Assembly: GCA_964561025.1 (NCBI GenBank)
Contig: CAZLNM010000010.1
Location: 8,892 to 72,891 of the forward strand
DNA from: JAAZNF01 sp964561025
GTDB taxonomy: Bacteria > Myxococcota > B64-G9
Direction: 5' to 3'
Length of the DNA stretch: 64,000 nt
The notes below the pieces were generated by a model. It was not told where the DNA came from, ran no database searches, and saw only the letters and a list, made by a program, of their open reading frames with translations. How positions within the stretch are numbered: position 1 is the stretch's first letter; each line of letters starts with the position of its first letter. Below, in pieces: positions 17,207 through 26,036 of this stretch. The position numbers and the translations under genes were made by a program.

Positions 17207-17941
17207 ATGGGTGTCAGGAAAATCCTGCTCATCGTCGCAAGTTGTCTGGCTCTGTCGGCCGCGGCGCAGGCTGTCGCCGCCGAGCCCATCGTGCGCAACC
17301 AGCTCTTCGGGCTGGGCGGGCGCTTCGAGGCCAGCCTCACGCCGGCCTTCTCGGTCTTCGACAAGTACACCCGCCACATGACGATCTCGGCCGGGTTGGG
17401 GTACTTCCTCAACGACTACATCGGCTTCGAGTTCGAGGGCGGGTACGCGGTGCTGCACGGAGATCGCAGCCTGCTCAAGGAGATCGTCTCCACCGCTGTG
17501 GACACCTTGCAGGGCATCAAGAAGCTCCCGCTCTCCGACCTGAAGTACATGACCTGGTTCGTCCAGGGCGGGCTGGTGCTGTGCCCGCTGTACGGCAAGC
17601 TGGAGCTGTCCTCGGAGCTGGCGGTGAGCTTCCACCTGTACTTCGTGGGAGGGGCCGGGGTGGCCGACTGGCGCTACCACCAGCTGGGGGACGCGCTGCC
17701 GGACGGCACAGACTTCGAACGCATCGAGGTGGACTACGGGGTGAAGCCGACCTTCTACTTCGGCGGCGGATTGCGCTTCCACTTCGCGCGCGCCTGGAGC
17801 CTGCGCCTCGAGATCCGCGACGAGTTCTTCTACGACAAGTACGAGGCCGAGCACAAGGTGGCCACCACCGTCGAGCCCAAGACGATTACGGACTTCAACC
17901 ACGTCACCCTGGTCCGGCTCAGCATGGGCTGGTCGTTCTAG
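17207..17941 (+). CDS. Outer-membrane beta-barrel protein, Glt/Nfs-type (barrel 1)
   Basis: 244 residues. ATG 17207 is chosen for its signal peptide (VRKILLIVASCLALSAAAQA) and the upstream GGAGAGAG. The mature part shows alternating strands with aromatic girdles, Gly-rich turns (YFGGGLRFHFAR) and a final strand ending in Phe (LVRLSMGWSF), the outer-membrane insertion signal. It resembles the myxobacterial outer-membrane beta-barrel domain found in gliding and spore-coat loci (GltA/GltB, NfsA/NfsB types). It is first in a cluster of eight genes that look like one envelope machine; the next barrel gene starts 14 bases after its stop. Which Glt paralogue it equals cannot be settled by eye. Confidence 0.7.
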   Translation: MGVRKILLIVASCLALSAAAQAVAAEPIVRNQLFGLGGRFEASLTPAFSVFDKYTRHMTISAGLGYFLNDYIGFEFEGGYAVLHGDRSLLKEIVSTAVDTLQGIKKLPLSDLKYMTWFVQGGLVLCPLYGKLELSSELAVSFHLYFVGGAGVADWRYHQLGDALPDGTDFERIEVDYGVKPTFYFGGGLRFHFARAWSLRLEIRDEFFYDKYEAEHKVATTVEPKTITDFNHVTLVRLSMGWSF

Positions 17942-17955
17942 CCAGGAGCACCGCC

Positions 17956-18756
17956 ATGAAAACCACCCGCATCCCCGTCGCCGTCCTGTGCGCGCTGCTG
18001 CTGCCTGCCGCAGCGTACGCCCAGAGCGTGAACGAGCGTGTCCACGTGCTTCAGAAGCGCGACTATTCGGTGAAGGGCAAGTTCGAGATCGGTCTCTTCG
18101 GGGGCCTCACCGTCGGCGACGTGTTCACCCAGCAGTTCGCCCACACCCTGACCTTCGACTACCACATCAACGAGGCACTGGCCATCGAGGCGCTGTGGAT
18201 GAGCAGCAAGCTCCCCTTCGCCAACGGCACCCGCGTGGCCGGCGCGGGGCAGGCGGAGTACAAGGACGACAAGAACTTCCGCTGGGGCGAGACCTACACC
18301 GGGGCCTACGACCAGGTGAAGTCCGACGCCCAGCTCTCCCCCAGCAACGCCGATCTGGTCATGCTCTCCAACTACATCGGCGTGGCGGTCCAGTTCTCCC
18401 CCATCTACGGCAAGTGGTCGCTGTTCAACTGGGGGTTGGGGCACGCCGACATCTACCTCACCGCCGGTGGCGGCGTGGCCACCACCGACTACCGCAAGGC
18501 CAACGGCAACTGGGTGGACACCGGCACCTACTTCGTGGGCTCGTTCGGCGGCGGCTTCCGCATCTTCCTGGCGCGCTGGCTCGCCCTGCGCCTGGACCTG
18601 CGCGACTACACCTTCGCCGCGCGGGTGGAGGTCCCGGCCCAGGGAGGCAGCGGCGGCACGGTGGAGACCAAGATCCGCAACAGCCTGTACCTGATGTTCG
18701 GCGTGTGCCTGCTCTTCGGCGGCGAGGCCCCGGTCGAGATCTGGAGCCCGTACTGA
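17956..18756 (+). CDS. Outer-membrane beta-barrel protein, Glt/Nfs-type (barrel 2)
   Basis: 266 residues with AGGAG before the ATG and a signal peptide ending AYAQS. The mature N-terminus (VNERVHVLQKRDYSVKGKFE) followed by GLFGGLTVGDVFTQQFAHTL is characteristic of this myxobacterial barrel family. Strands continue to the end (LYLMFGVCLLFGGEAP); unlike barrel 1 it ends in PY rather than Phe. Tandem with barrel 1, it matches the pair of OM barrels in Glt and Nfs clusters, probably forming the outer-membrane part of the machine. Confidence 0.75.
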   Translation: MKTTRIPVAVLCALLLPAAAYAQSVNERVHVLQKRDYSVKGKFEIGLFGGLTVGDVFTQQFAHTLTFDYHINEALAIEALWMSSKLPFANGTRVAGAGQAEYKDDKNFRWGETYTGAYDQVKSDAQLSPSNADLVMLSNYIGVAVQFSPIYGKWSLFNWGLGHADIYLTAGGGVATTDYRKANGNWVDTGTYFVGSFGGGFRIFLARWLALRLDLRDYTFAARVEVPAQGGSGGTVETKIRNSLYLMFGVCLLFGGEAPVEIWSPY

Positions 18757-18777
18757 GGCCCGGAGGGAAAGACGACC

Positions 18778-20367
18778 ATGAAAACCGCGATCCTTTCCGC
18801 GTCGCTTTTGCTGCTTTCCTCGGCCGCGCTGGCCCAGGCGCCGGCGGCCAACATCACCCAGGCGGTGGAGAGTTACAACGCCGGTAACTTCCAGCGCGCC
18901 GCGCTCCAGTTCTACGAGGTCAAGCAGACCGACGGCAACGCCGCCAACCGCGCCCAGGCCGAATACTACCTGGGGCAGTCGCTGTTCCGGCTCGGCATGT
19001 ACCAGTCGGCGCTGGCCTACTTCAACGCCGCCTTCGTGGCCGGCCCGGCCCACCCCTATTATCTGAAGGGCGCCGAGGGCCTGATCAAGGTGGCCGAGGC
19101 GCTGCGCGACGACACCCTCATCCCCTCGCAGATCAACAAGTACTACAACGCGCAGGAGTTCGCGGCCATGGATCCCATGGCCCTCTCCCGCATCAACTTC
19201 TACGTGGGTCTCTTGCTGTATCGCCAGGAGAAGTACGGCGAGTCCATGGCCTTCCTGGGCGCGGTGGACGAGAGCTCCCCGGTGTTCGCCAAGGCGCTCT
19301 TTCTGCAAGGCGTCATCCACATCCGCCTGGGCGTGCGCGCCGCGGCCGCCCGCGACGAGGCCGGCTCCCAGCGCGAGTACGAGCAGGCCATCGCCCTGTT
19401 CGAGCGCATCATCGACCTCAGCGGCCGGGAGAAGCAGAAGGCCCTGGCGGCCATCGCCCGCTACGACAACATCGTGCGCGTGTGGCAGCTGTGCACCCTG
19501 AACCTGGCGCGCGCCTACTACGGCAAGGGCGACTACCAGAAGGCGGTGCAGTTCTACGAGCGCATCCCGCGCTTCTCCCAGGACTGGGCGGACGCCCTGT
19601 TCGAGGTGGGTTGGGCGCACTTCATGCGCAAGGACTTCGGCAAGGCCCTGGGCGCGCTGCACACCCTGCACTCGCCCCACTTCGGCGAGATGTTCGTGCC
19701 CGAGTCCTGGATCCTCAAGGCCACCATCTACTTCCACGTGTGCCTGTACGAGGAGGCCGAGGAGAACCTCAAGTTCTTCGAGGACACCTATGCCAAGATG
19801 ATCCCGGTGCTGCGCGAGCTCACCGAGAAGGGCCTGCCCAACGAGGCCTTCTCGAACCTCTTGCTCAAGGACAAACTCGAGGAGTCCGATCCCATGGCCA
19901 AGGTGCCGGCCATGGTGCGGCGCTACATCCTGGAGAACCCCCGCGTGGAGAACTTCCGCCACTTCCTGCGCTCGCTGGACGGCGAGGGCCGCGCCATCGC
20001 CGAGACCTCCGAGTGGAAGGGCTCGCGCCTGGCCGAGGAGCTGGCGGGCATCGTGACGGTGCAGCGCAACCTGCTGGAGAAGACCGCCGGCGGCTTCGTC
20101 AAGGCGAACCTTCTCTCGGCGGCCCAGACCATCCAGGGTTTCTCCAACCACGCCAAGCTCATCGCCCTGGAGATCACCCCGGCCAAGCGCGAGCTGGTCA
20201 AGGCCGGCGTCTCCATCAAGGCCGAGGAGCGCGGCCGGCTGGCCCCGCGCCCGCGGGTGGTGGACGAGACCTACAACTACTGGCCCTTCCGCGGCGAATA
20301 CTGGGAGGACGAGCTGGGGTACTACGAGTACACGGTGCGCCAGGCGTGCCTGAAGACCGAGAAGTGA
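18778..20367 (+). CDS. Periplasmic TPR protein, GltC-like by position
   Basis: 529 residues with a signal peptide (ILSASLLLLSSAALAQAP) and no membrane helix, so probably periplasmic. TPR units are visible, e.g. AEYYLGQSLFRLGMYQSALA near residue 60 and LARAYYGKGDYQKAVQFYER near 242. The C-terminal part is helical and ends with a Tyr-rich segment (YWEDELGYYEYT). The gene is 21 bases after barrel 2. A mid-size periplasmic TPR protein beside two OM barrels is the arrangement of GltC with GltA/GltB in Myxococcus. Inferred role: an adaptor under the outer membrane. Confidence 0.7.
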   Translation: MKTAILSASLLLLSSAALAQAPAANITQAVESYNAGNFQRAALQFYEVKQTDGNAANRAQAEYYLGQSLFRLGMYQSALAYFNAAFVAGPAHPYYLKGAEGLIKVAEALRDDTLIPSQINKYYNAQEFAAMDPMALSRINFYVGLLLYRQEKYGESMAFLGAVDESSPVFAKALFLQGVIHIRLGVRAAAARDEAGSQREYEQAIALFERIIDLSGREKQKALAAIARYDNIVRVWQLCTLNLARAYYGKGDYQKAVQFYERIPRFSQDWADALFEVGWAHFMRKDFGKALGALHTLHSPHFGEMFVPESWILKATIYFHVCLYEEAEENLKFFEDTYAKMIPVLRELTEKGLPNEAFSNLLLKDKLEESDPMAKVPAMVRRYILENPRVENFRHFLRSLDGEGRAIAETSEWKGSRLAEELAGIVTVQRNLLEKTAGGFVKANLLSAAQTIQGFSNHAKLIALEITPAKRELVKAGVSIKAEERGRLAPRPRVVDETYNYWPFRGEYWEDELGYYEYTVRQACLKTEK

Positions 20368-20477
20368 GCATGGTTCGCTCGAGATAGCATGCTGGGTGTG
20401 CGCGAACATCTGTCGGCGCGACCGGCCACGGCGCCAGTGCAAATAGCGCGGGCGGTCGCGCGTTTCGGAGGGCTTTC

Positions 20478-23400
20478 ATGAACCGACTCGGCAAGCTGGC
20501 CCTTTTGGTGGCGGCCCTGATCGCCTGCCCCCTCGTGTCCGAAGCGGCGCAATCAGGCTGGGGTTCGGGCGTGCTCATCGCCAAGAAACCCGCCAAGAAG
20601 CCCGCCAAGAAGCCGGACAAGAAGCCGGACAAGAAGCCGGACAAGAAGGAGCCGGCGGACAAGAAACCGCAGGACAAGAAGCCCGAGACCCGGCCCGAGG
20701 ACGAGCTGCCCACCGGCCCGGCCAAGATCCAGCTCCCCACCATGGAGGAGAAGAAGGGCGACTCGGCCAAGCTCGACATCCAGCTCCTCGACTCGGAGAT
20801 CGAGCAGCTCAAGAACATCGTCAAGGACTACCCGGAGGGGCCGGCCAAGGCCGACCTGTACTTCCGCCTGGCGGAGCGCTACTACGAGCGCTCGCGCTAC
20901 GTGTACTACACCGAGATGCAGAAGTACGACGAGGACGTCCAGAAGTGGATGGAGGCCCGCGAGAAGAACCCCGAGGCCCCCGAGCCCAAGATCGACAACC
21001 GCGGCAGCAAGGTCTACACCGACGCCGCCATGCGCATCTACCGCATCATCTTCGAGCGCTACAAGGACTACCCGCGGCGGGACGAAGTGCTGTTCACCAT
21101 GGGCTACAACCTGTACGAGTCCGGCGAGAAGGCCGAGGGCGTCAAGATGTACTGGGAATTGATCAAGTCCTTCCCGGAGAGCCGCTTCGTGCCCGACGCC
21201 TACCTGGCCATGGGCGAGCACTACTTCAACAGCAACGACGTCATCAACGCCAAGAAGGCCTACGAGAAGGCCCTGGCCTTCAAGGACTCCAAGGTGTACG
21301 TGTTCGCGCTCTACAAGCTCGGCTGGTGCGACTACAACCTGGGCGAGTACGAGAAGGCCATCGAGAAGTACAAGCAGGTGGCCGGCCTGGCGCAGCGCGA
21401 GGCCGCCGCGGGCGAGGCCGGCGACAAGAACAAGATCCAGCTCCGGCGCGAGTCGATGCAGGACATGGTGCTGGCCTACTCCCAGATCGACGCCCTGGAG
21501 GACGCCAAGGAATACTACGTCTCCCAGCTGGGGGAGAGCGGCGCGCTCGAGTACCTGCGCCGGCTGGCCCGCACCTATGAGACCCAGGGCAAGGCCGAGA
21601 TGGTGGTCAAGTCCATGCGGCTGCTGCTCTCCGACTACCCCAACGATCCCGAGTGCCCCTCGTTCCACAACTCCATCGTGCTGGCCTACCGCAAGCTCAA
21701 CCAGCGCGAGGACGTGAAGCGCGAGGTGAACCGCCTGATCGATCAGTACCGGCCGGGCTCGCAGTGGGCCGAGGTCAACAAGAACAACAAGGCGGCCATC
21801 GCCCGCGCCAACAACCTGGTGGAGGAGAGCCTGCGCGACCTGGTCACCAGCTACCACCGCGAGGCGCAGGAGACCAAGAGCTGGGACACCTACAACCTGG
21901 CGCGGGGCATCTACGCCAAGTACCTCAAGACCTTCCCCGACTCCGAGTCGGCCTACAAGCTGCGCTGGTACTACGCCGACATCCTGTACAAGATGGGCGA
22001 CTTCTTCCACGCCGCCGACGAGTACGCCAAGGTGGTGCAGAAGGATCCCAAGGGCCAGTTCTCCGCCGAGGCGGCCTACGACGCGGTGCTGTGCTGGGAG
22101 CGCTGCATCGAGCTGCGCGACAAGGAGAAGGTCGACTGCACCCAGTGGAAGCCCAAGACCGGCACGGCCAAGATCCACGAAGAGACCAAGGAGATGAAGC
22201 GCGAGAAGATCGGCTTCGTCGAGACCAACATCTCCAAGGCGGCCACCAAGGACGACCTGGTCGCCAAGGAGATCCCCTTGCTGGAGAAGAAATTCCTGGA
22301 GGCCACCGACATCTTCTCCCAGGTGGCCCCCAAGCACGACATGTACATCCCCATCCGCTTCAAGAGCGCCTTCATCTTCTACAAGTACCACCAGTACGAC
22401 GAGATGACCAAGCGCTTCGGCGAGATCATTGAGCGCTACCCCACCAACGAGTACGCCATCAAGGCGGCGCGGCTCTCCATCAACACCCTGTACCTCAAGG
22501 CCACCGCCAGCGAGAGCGAGGACGAGCGCACCAAGTTCTGGGGTGAGATCAACCACTGGTCCAAGGCCTTCAAGGACAACAAGGTGCTGGTGAGCTCGCC
22601 GGTGGCGGTCAAGGAGAAGTTCGCGGACGAGCTGCAGAGCCTGATCGAGGAGTCGGGCTACAACGTGGTGCTGGCCCTGCGGCAGAAGGACGCCCTGGCG
22701 GCGGCCAGCGGCTTCGACCAGTTCGTCAAGGATTACCCCAAGAGCAAGTACGCGCACCGGGCCCTGTACGCGGCCATGGTCATCTACGACGAGGCGAAAC
22801 AGCTCGACCTGGCCATCGACGCCGGCAAGAAGCTGCTCAAGAACTACCCCGACAGCGACCGCATCAACCCCACCATCGGCTTCTTGGCCACCTTCCATAC
22901 CCGGGTGGCGGATTTCGACCAGGCGGCCCACTACTACGAGCAGTACTTCGACAAGTGGCTGCAACAGTCGGGCGAGGGTGGCAAGGGCAAGAAGGGCAAG
23001 CCCCAGCCCAAGCCCAAGGCCAAGCCGGCCGGCAAGGGCGACAAGGAAGAAGTCGAGGCCATCCTGATCACCGACAAGGAGGCCCAGGACGCCTTGTACA
23101 ACGCGGCGCTGCTGCGGGAGAGCATCGGCGATCACAACGGGGCCATCGCCAACTTCGTAAAGTACGTCAAGCACTTCGAGGACGCCAAGGACGCCCCGGA
23201 CGTGTACTTCAAAGTGGGCAAGATCTACGAGCTGCTCGGCAAGGTGCGCGAGGCCGACCACATCTGGGAAGGCTACAACGAGAAATTCGGCCAGAAGAGC
23301 ACGCCCGGCCGCAACCTGAACGTGCTCTACCGGCACGCCATGGCCCTGCGCAAGCTCGGCAAGGAGAAAGACAGCGACAAATTGCTCGACAAGATCCTGG

Positions 23401-24044
23401 ACGGTTACAACCAGCTGCCCGAGGAGGCCCGCGACGCCGAGGCGCGCATGGCCGCTTCCCACGCCCGCTTCCTCCAGATCGAGCCCGAGTTCAACACCTA
23501 CATCAACACCAAGCTGGTGCTGCCGCCGGCCACGTTGAAGAAGAACCTGTTCTTCAAGATCGACACCCGTCCCAAGCTCGAGAAGAAGTACGAGGAGATC
23601 GTGGCCCTGCGGGATCCCGACTGGTCGATCGCCTCGCTGGTGCGCATGGCGCAGCTCAGCCAGAACCTCTCGGACTCCATGCTGGAGGCCCCGGTGCCGG
23701 CGGGCCTGACGCCCGAGCAGGCGGACATCTACCAGGAGGAGTTGCAGAAGCAGGCCCTGCCGCTGGAGGAAAAGGCCATCACCCTGTACCGCAAGGCCAT
23801 CGACGTTTCCAACGAGAAGGGCCTGTACAACGAGTGGACCATGAAGGCCCAGGACCTGCTGCGCGAGAAGTACGAGCCCAACGCCTACCCCGAGGTCTTC
23901 CGGCCCGAGACGGCCTCCACCGAGTACTTCTACCTGCAGGGCCCGAAGCTCGACAAGCTGGAAGTCCCCGACGAGCCCGAGCCCGCCGCGCTGCCGCCGC
24001 CGGCCCCCGCGGCCCCGGCCGCGGCGGAACAACCCGCATCGTAG
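20478..24044 (+). CDS. Giant TPR protein, GltD/NfsD-like
   Basis: 1188 residues. The N-terminus is a signal (LGKLALLVAALIACPLVSEA); LIAC could be a lipobox or cleavage may follow AA. Right after it comes a tandem Lys/Pro/Asp tract (KKPAKKPAKKPDKKPDKKPD), which could bind acidic polymers or wall. The remainder is a long solenoid of TPR-like helix pairs with many AxxxY/F and KAY repeats (KKAYEKALAFKDSKV, LGEYEKAIEKYKQVAGLA), a second Lys-rich linker near 840 (GKGKKGKPQPKPKAKPAGKG), and an Ala/Pro-rich tail. Size and content match the very large TPR subunit of Glt and Nfs machines. Partners probably include the beta-barrels and the TPR lipoprotein next door. Confidence 0.75.
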   Translation: MNRLGKLALLVAALIACPLVSEAAQSGWGSGVLIAKKPAKKPAKKPDKKPDKKPDKKEPADKKPQDKKPETRPEDELPTGPAKIQLPTMEEKKGDSAKLDIQLLDSEIEQLKNIVKDYPEGPAKADLYFRLAERYYERSRYVYYTEMQKYDEDVQKWMEAREKNPEAPEPKIDNRGSKVYTDAAMRIYRIIFERYKDYPRRDEVLFTMGYNLYESGEKAEGVKMYWELIKSFPESRFVPDAYLAMGEHYFNSNDVINAKKAYEKALAFKDSKVYVFALYKLGWCDYNLGEYEKAIEKYKQVAGLAQREAAAGEAGDKNKIQLRRESMQDMVLAYSQIDALEDAKEYYVSQLGESGALEYLRRLARTYETQGKAEMVVKSMRLLLSDYPNDPECPSFHNSIVLAYRKLNQREDVKREVNRLIDQYRPGSQWAEVNKNNKAAIARANNLVEESLRDLVTSYHREAQETKSWDTYNLARGIYAKYLKTFPDSESAYKLRWYYADILYKMGDFFHAADEYAKVVQKDPKGQFSAEAAYDAVLCWERCIELRDKEKVDCTQWKPKTGTAKIHEETKEMKREKIGFVETNISKAATKDDLVAKEIPLLEKKFLEATDIFSQVAPKHDMYIPIRFKSAFIFYKYHQYDEMTKRFGEIIERYPTNEYAIKAARLSINTLYLKATASESEDERTKFWGEINHWSKAFKDNKVLVSSPVAVKEKFADELQSLIEESGYNVVLALRQKDALAAASGFDQFVKDYPKSKYAHRALYAAMVIYDEAKQLDLAIDAGKKLLKNYPDSDRINPTIGFLATFHTRVADFDQAAHYYEQYFDKWLQQSGEGGKGKKGKPQPKPKAKPAGKGDKEEVEAILITDKEAQDALYNAALLRESIGDHNGAIANFVKYVKHFEDAKDAPDVYFKVGKIYELLGKVREADHIWEGYNEKFGQKSTPGRNLNVLYRHAMALRKLGKEKDSDKLLDKILDGYNQLPEEARDAEARMAASHARFLQIEPEFNTYINTKLVLPPATLKKNLFFKIDTRPKLEKKYEEIVALRDPDWSIASLVRMAQLSQNLSDSMLEAPVPAGLTPEQADIYQEELQKQALPLEEKAITLYRKAIDVSNEKGLYNEWTMKAQDLLREKYEPNAYPEVFRPETASTEYFYLQGPKLDKLEVPDEPEPAALPPPAPAAPAAAEQPAS

Positions 24045-24057
24045 AGGGAGGCACAAT

Positions 24058-25623
24058 ATGAAAACCGTGTTCACTCGTCGGCTTTGGGTTGCGGTGATCG
24101 GGGTCATGGGTTTCCTGGTGGCCGGTTGCCCCGAAAAGAAGGAAGTGATCAAGAAAGAGCCGGTGGTGCAGAAGCCGGTGCGCCCGAAGAGCGCCGAGCA
24201 GTTCTACAACGAGGGCGTGGAGGCGCTCGCCGCCGGGAACCATGCCGCGGCCGAGACGGCGCTGCGCGAGGCCCTGGCCAAGGCCAAGGATCCCACAAAG
24301 CTCGCCGATGCCCACTACAACCTGGGCGTGCTCTTGCTGCGCAAGGGCGATCTGGAGGGGGCGCGGCAGGAGTTCGAGGAAACCACCAAGCTCGTGCCCG
24401 CGCACCGCGACGCCTTGGTCAACCTCGGCGCGGTGCTCAAGCAACAGAAGAAGTACCCCGAGGCCATCGAGGTGTACAAGAAGGCGCTCGAGGCGGTGCC
24501 CCGCGATCCGCTGATCATGAACAACCTCATCGTGGTGTACCGGCTCAACAAGCAATACAAGGAGGCCGAGAAGACCGGCCACCGGCTGCTGGCCCGCGCC
24601 CCCACCAACGTGGAGGCCTACAAGAACATGACCCTGGTGTACTACGACCAGGGGAAATGGGAGATGGCCGAGCTGTGCGCCATCAACGCCGGCAAGATGC
24701 TGGAGGAACAGAAGAAGATCGATCCTTCGGTCAAGGACGACGCCGGCATTCACAACAACCTGGGCATGATCTACCTCAAGCTCAACCGGCCGCGGGACGC
24801 GCTCACGCACTTCGAGAAGGCGCTGGCCATCGATCCCGAATCGGTGGAGGCGCTGATCAACGTCGGCGCCATGGCTCACCAGTACCGCGACTATCCCCGG
24901 GCCATCGCTGCCTATGAGAAGGTGCTCCAGCGCGTGCCGCAGGAGGACAAGGCCATCACCGGGCTGGCATACGCCTTCTACGGCATGGGCAACGCCCAGA
25001 AGGCGGTGGAGTGGCTCGGCAAGGTCGTCGAACGGCACCCCGACGACGCTCGCTCGGTCTTCGCGCTCGGCCTGGTTTACGACAATATCCTCAAGGATTA
25101 CGCCAAGGCGGTGAGCTACTACGAGAAGTACAAGGCCATCAAGGGGATGAACCTGGCGAACAACGACGCCGTGATCCAGCGGCTCGAGACCGCCAAGGCC
25201 CGCATGCAGATGGTGGCCCAGCAGAAGGAGGAGGAGGAGAAGGCGCGCAAGGAGGAGGAGCAGAAGCGCAAGGCCCTGGAGGAGTCCAAGGCCCAGGGGT
25301 CAGGCCAGAGCGAGGAGAAGATCAAGGAGCTGCTCAAGGGCGCGCCGGAGGAGGGCACGGCGGGAACGCCGGTCGAGAACAAGCCGGAGGGTTCGGGAGA
25401 AGCCAAGCCGGAGGGCGCGGGAGAGGCCAAGCCGGAGGGCGCGGGAGAGGCCAAGCCGGAGGGCGCGGGCAAGACGGAGCCAGCGGCCAAGGACGGCGCC
25501 AAGGAACCGGAGAAGGCGCCCGGCGAGGCGCCAGCGGCGAAAGACGACGCCAAGAAGGAGCCCGACAAGGCCGAGGCGGACAAGGCGCCGCCCAAGGGCG
25601 AGTCGCCGCCGGCGAACCCCTAG
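24058..25623 (+). CDS. TPR lipoprotein, GltE-like
   Basis: 521 residues. Lipobox LVAGC (Cys23) marks an exported lipoprotein. At least eight TPR units span about residues 45-350 (ADAHYNLGVLLLRKGDLEGA, IHNNLGMIYLKLNRPRDALT, VEALINVGAMAHQYRDYPRA). A charged coiled coil follows (QQKEEEEKARKEEEQKRKAL), then a low-complexity Lys/Pro/Glu/Ala tail with four copies of an eight-residue unit (KPEGAGEA). TPR lipoproteins of this type (GltE, formerly AglT) lie beside the giant TPR protein in Myxococcus. It is 13 bases after that gene here. Confidence 0.75.
   Translation: MKTVFTRRLWVAVIGVMGFLVAGCPEKKEVIKKEPVVQKPVRPKSAEQFYNEGVEALAAGNHAAAETALREALAKAKDPTKLADAHYNLGVLLLRKGDLEGARQEFEETTKLVPAHRDALVNLGAVLKQQKKYPEAIEVYKKALEAVPRDPLIMNNLIVVYRLNKQYKEAEKTGHRLLARAPTNVEAYKNMTLVYYDQGKWEMAELCAINAGKMLEEQKKIDPSVKDDAGIHNNLGMIYLKLNRPRDALTHFEKALAIDPESVEALINVGAMAHQYRDYPRAIAAYEKVLQRVPQEDKAITGLAYAFYGMGNAQKAVEWLGKVVERHPDDARSVFALGLVYDNILKDYAKAVSYYEKYKAIKGMNLANNDAVIQRLETAKARMQMVAQQKEEEEKARKEEEQKRKALEESKAQGSGQSEEKIKELLKGAPEEGTAGTPVENKPEGSGEAKPEGAGEAKPEGAGEAKPEGAGKTEPAAKDGAKEPEKAPGEAPAAKDDAKKEPDKAEADKAPPKGESPPANP
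25381..25475 (+). repeat. 24-bp tandem repeat in coding sequence
   Basis: Four head-to-tail copies (starts at 25381, 25405, 25429, 25453; the last is incomplete) encode KPEG[SA]GEA. The two middle copies are identical, so the copy number is likely to vary between strains. Confidence 0.85.
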
Positions 25624-25642
25624 GAACTTTCACGGTAGCGGA

Positions 25643-25671
25643 TTGTCACACGAAAGGTTTTCCGGTACCGT
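25643..25671 (+). promoter_or_regulatory. Internal promoter for the small secreted protein and FHA/TonB-like genes
   Basis: TTGTCA (25643-25648), 17-nt spacer, TACCGT (25666-25671). Transcription would begin near 25678, leaving a 33-base leader with AGGAGG. It allows the last part of the envelope cluster to be expressed separately. Confidence 0.55.
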
Positions 25672-25710
25672 ACTCGGTGGTCAGACCGTAGTCCCAGGAG
25701 GTAGCGAACC

Positions 25711-26007
25711 ATGAAGAAGAACCGGTTTTGGGCGTTGTTGGTACTCGCGCTGCTGCTCCTCTGTCCCTTACTGGCGCAGGCCCAGGATACCGCCGCCGAA
25801 CCCGGGGCCGCTTCGGGATCGGGAGAGGAGTCCGTCATCTACAAGAAGACCACCATCATCGACTTCTCGGACGTGACCATCACCGGCGAGCTCACCAAGC
25901 CCGAGGGTTCGTACCTCATGAACAAGAAGAAGGCGACCTTCAACCTGCTCATCAACGTGCGCGACAACTTCCTGCCCGAGATGCTGAAGACGGTGGACAA
26001 CCTGTAA
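25711..26007 (+). CDS. Small secreted protein, CglF/GltF-type
   Basis: 98 residues with a strong AGGAGG site and a signal peptide ending AQAQD. The mature part is about 75 residues: a short acidic linker, then IIDFSDVTITGELTKPEG and a C-terminal block rich in Lys, Phe and Leu (KKATFNLLINVRDNFLPEML). Small periplasmic proteins with a 'V-TGEL-KPEG ... NFLPEML' pattern accompany the FHA/TonB-like subunit in myxobacterial gliding loci (CglF/GltF); the match is from memory of the family and from gene order. It lies 29 bases upstream of the FHA protein and shares its promoter. Confidence 0.6.
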   Translation: MKKNRFWALLVLALLLLCPLLAQAQDTAAEPGAASGSGEESVIYKKTTIIDFSDVTITGELTKPEGSYLMNKKKATFNLLINVRDNFLPEMLKTVDNL

Positions 26008-26036
26008 CCGGCGACGGCCGGCACGGGAGACTTGCC

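Noticed and set aside
20553..24152. A 1199-residue open frame antisense to the giant TPR gene, and similar long antisense frames at 17938-20442 and 1482-3803
   Set aside because: High GC leaves few stops on the opposite strand. Their translations are Leu/Val/Gly/His-rich without domains, while the sense proteins have signal peptides, ribosome sites and TPR repeats.
25381..25475. Tandem 24-bp repeats considered as a CRISPR-like array
   Set aside because: Copies are head to tail with no spacers and encode an in-frame KPEGAGEA tail of a lipoprotein.
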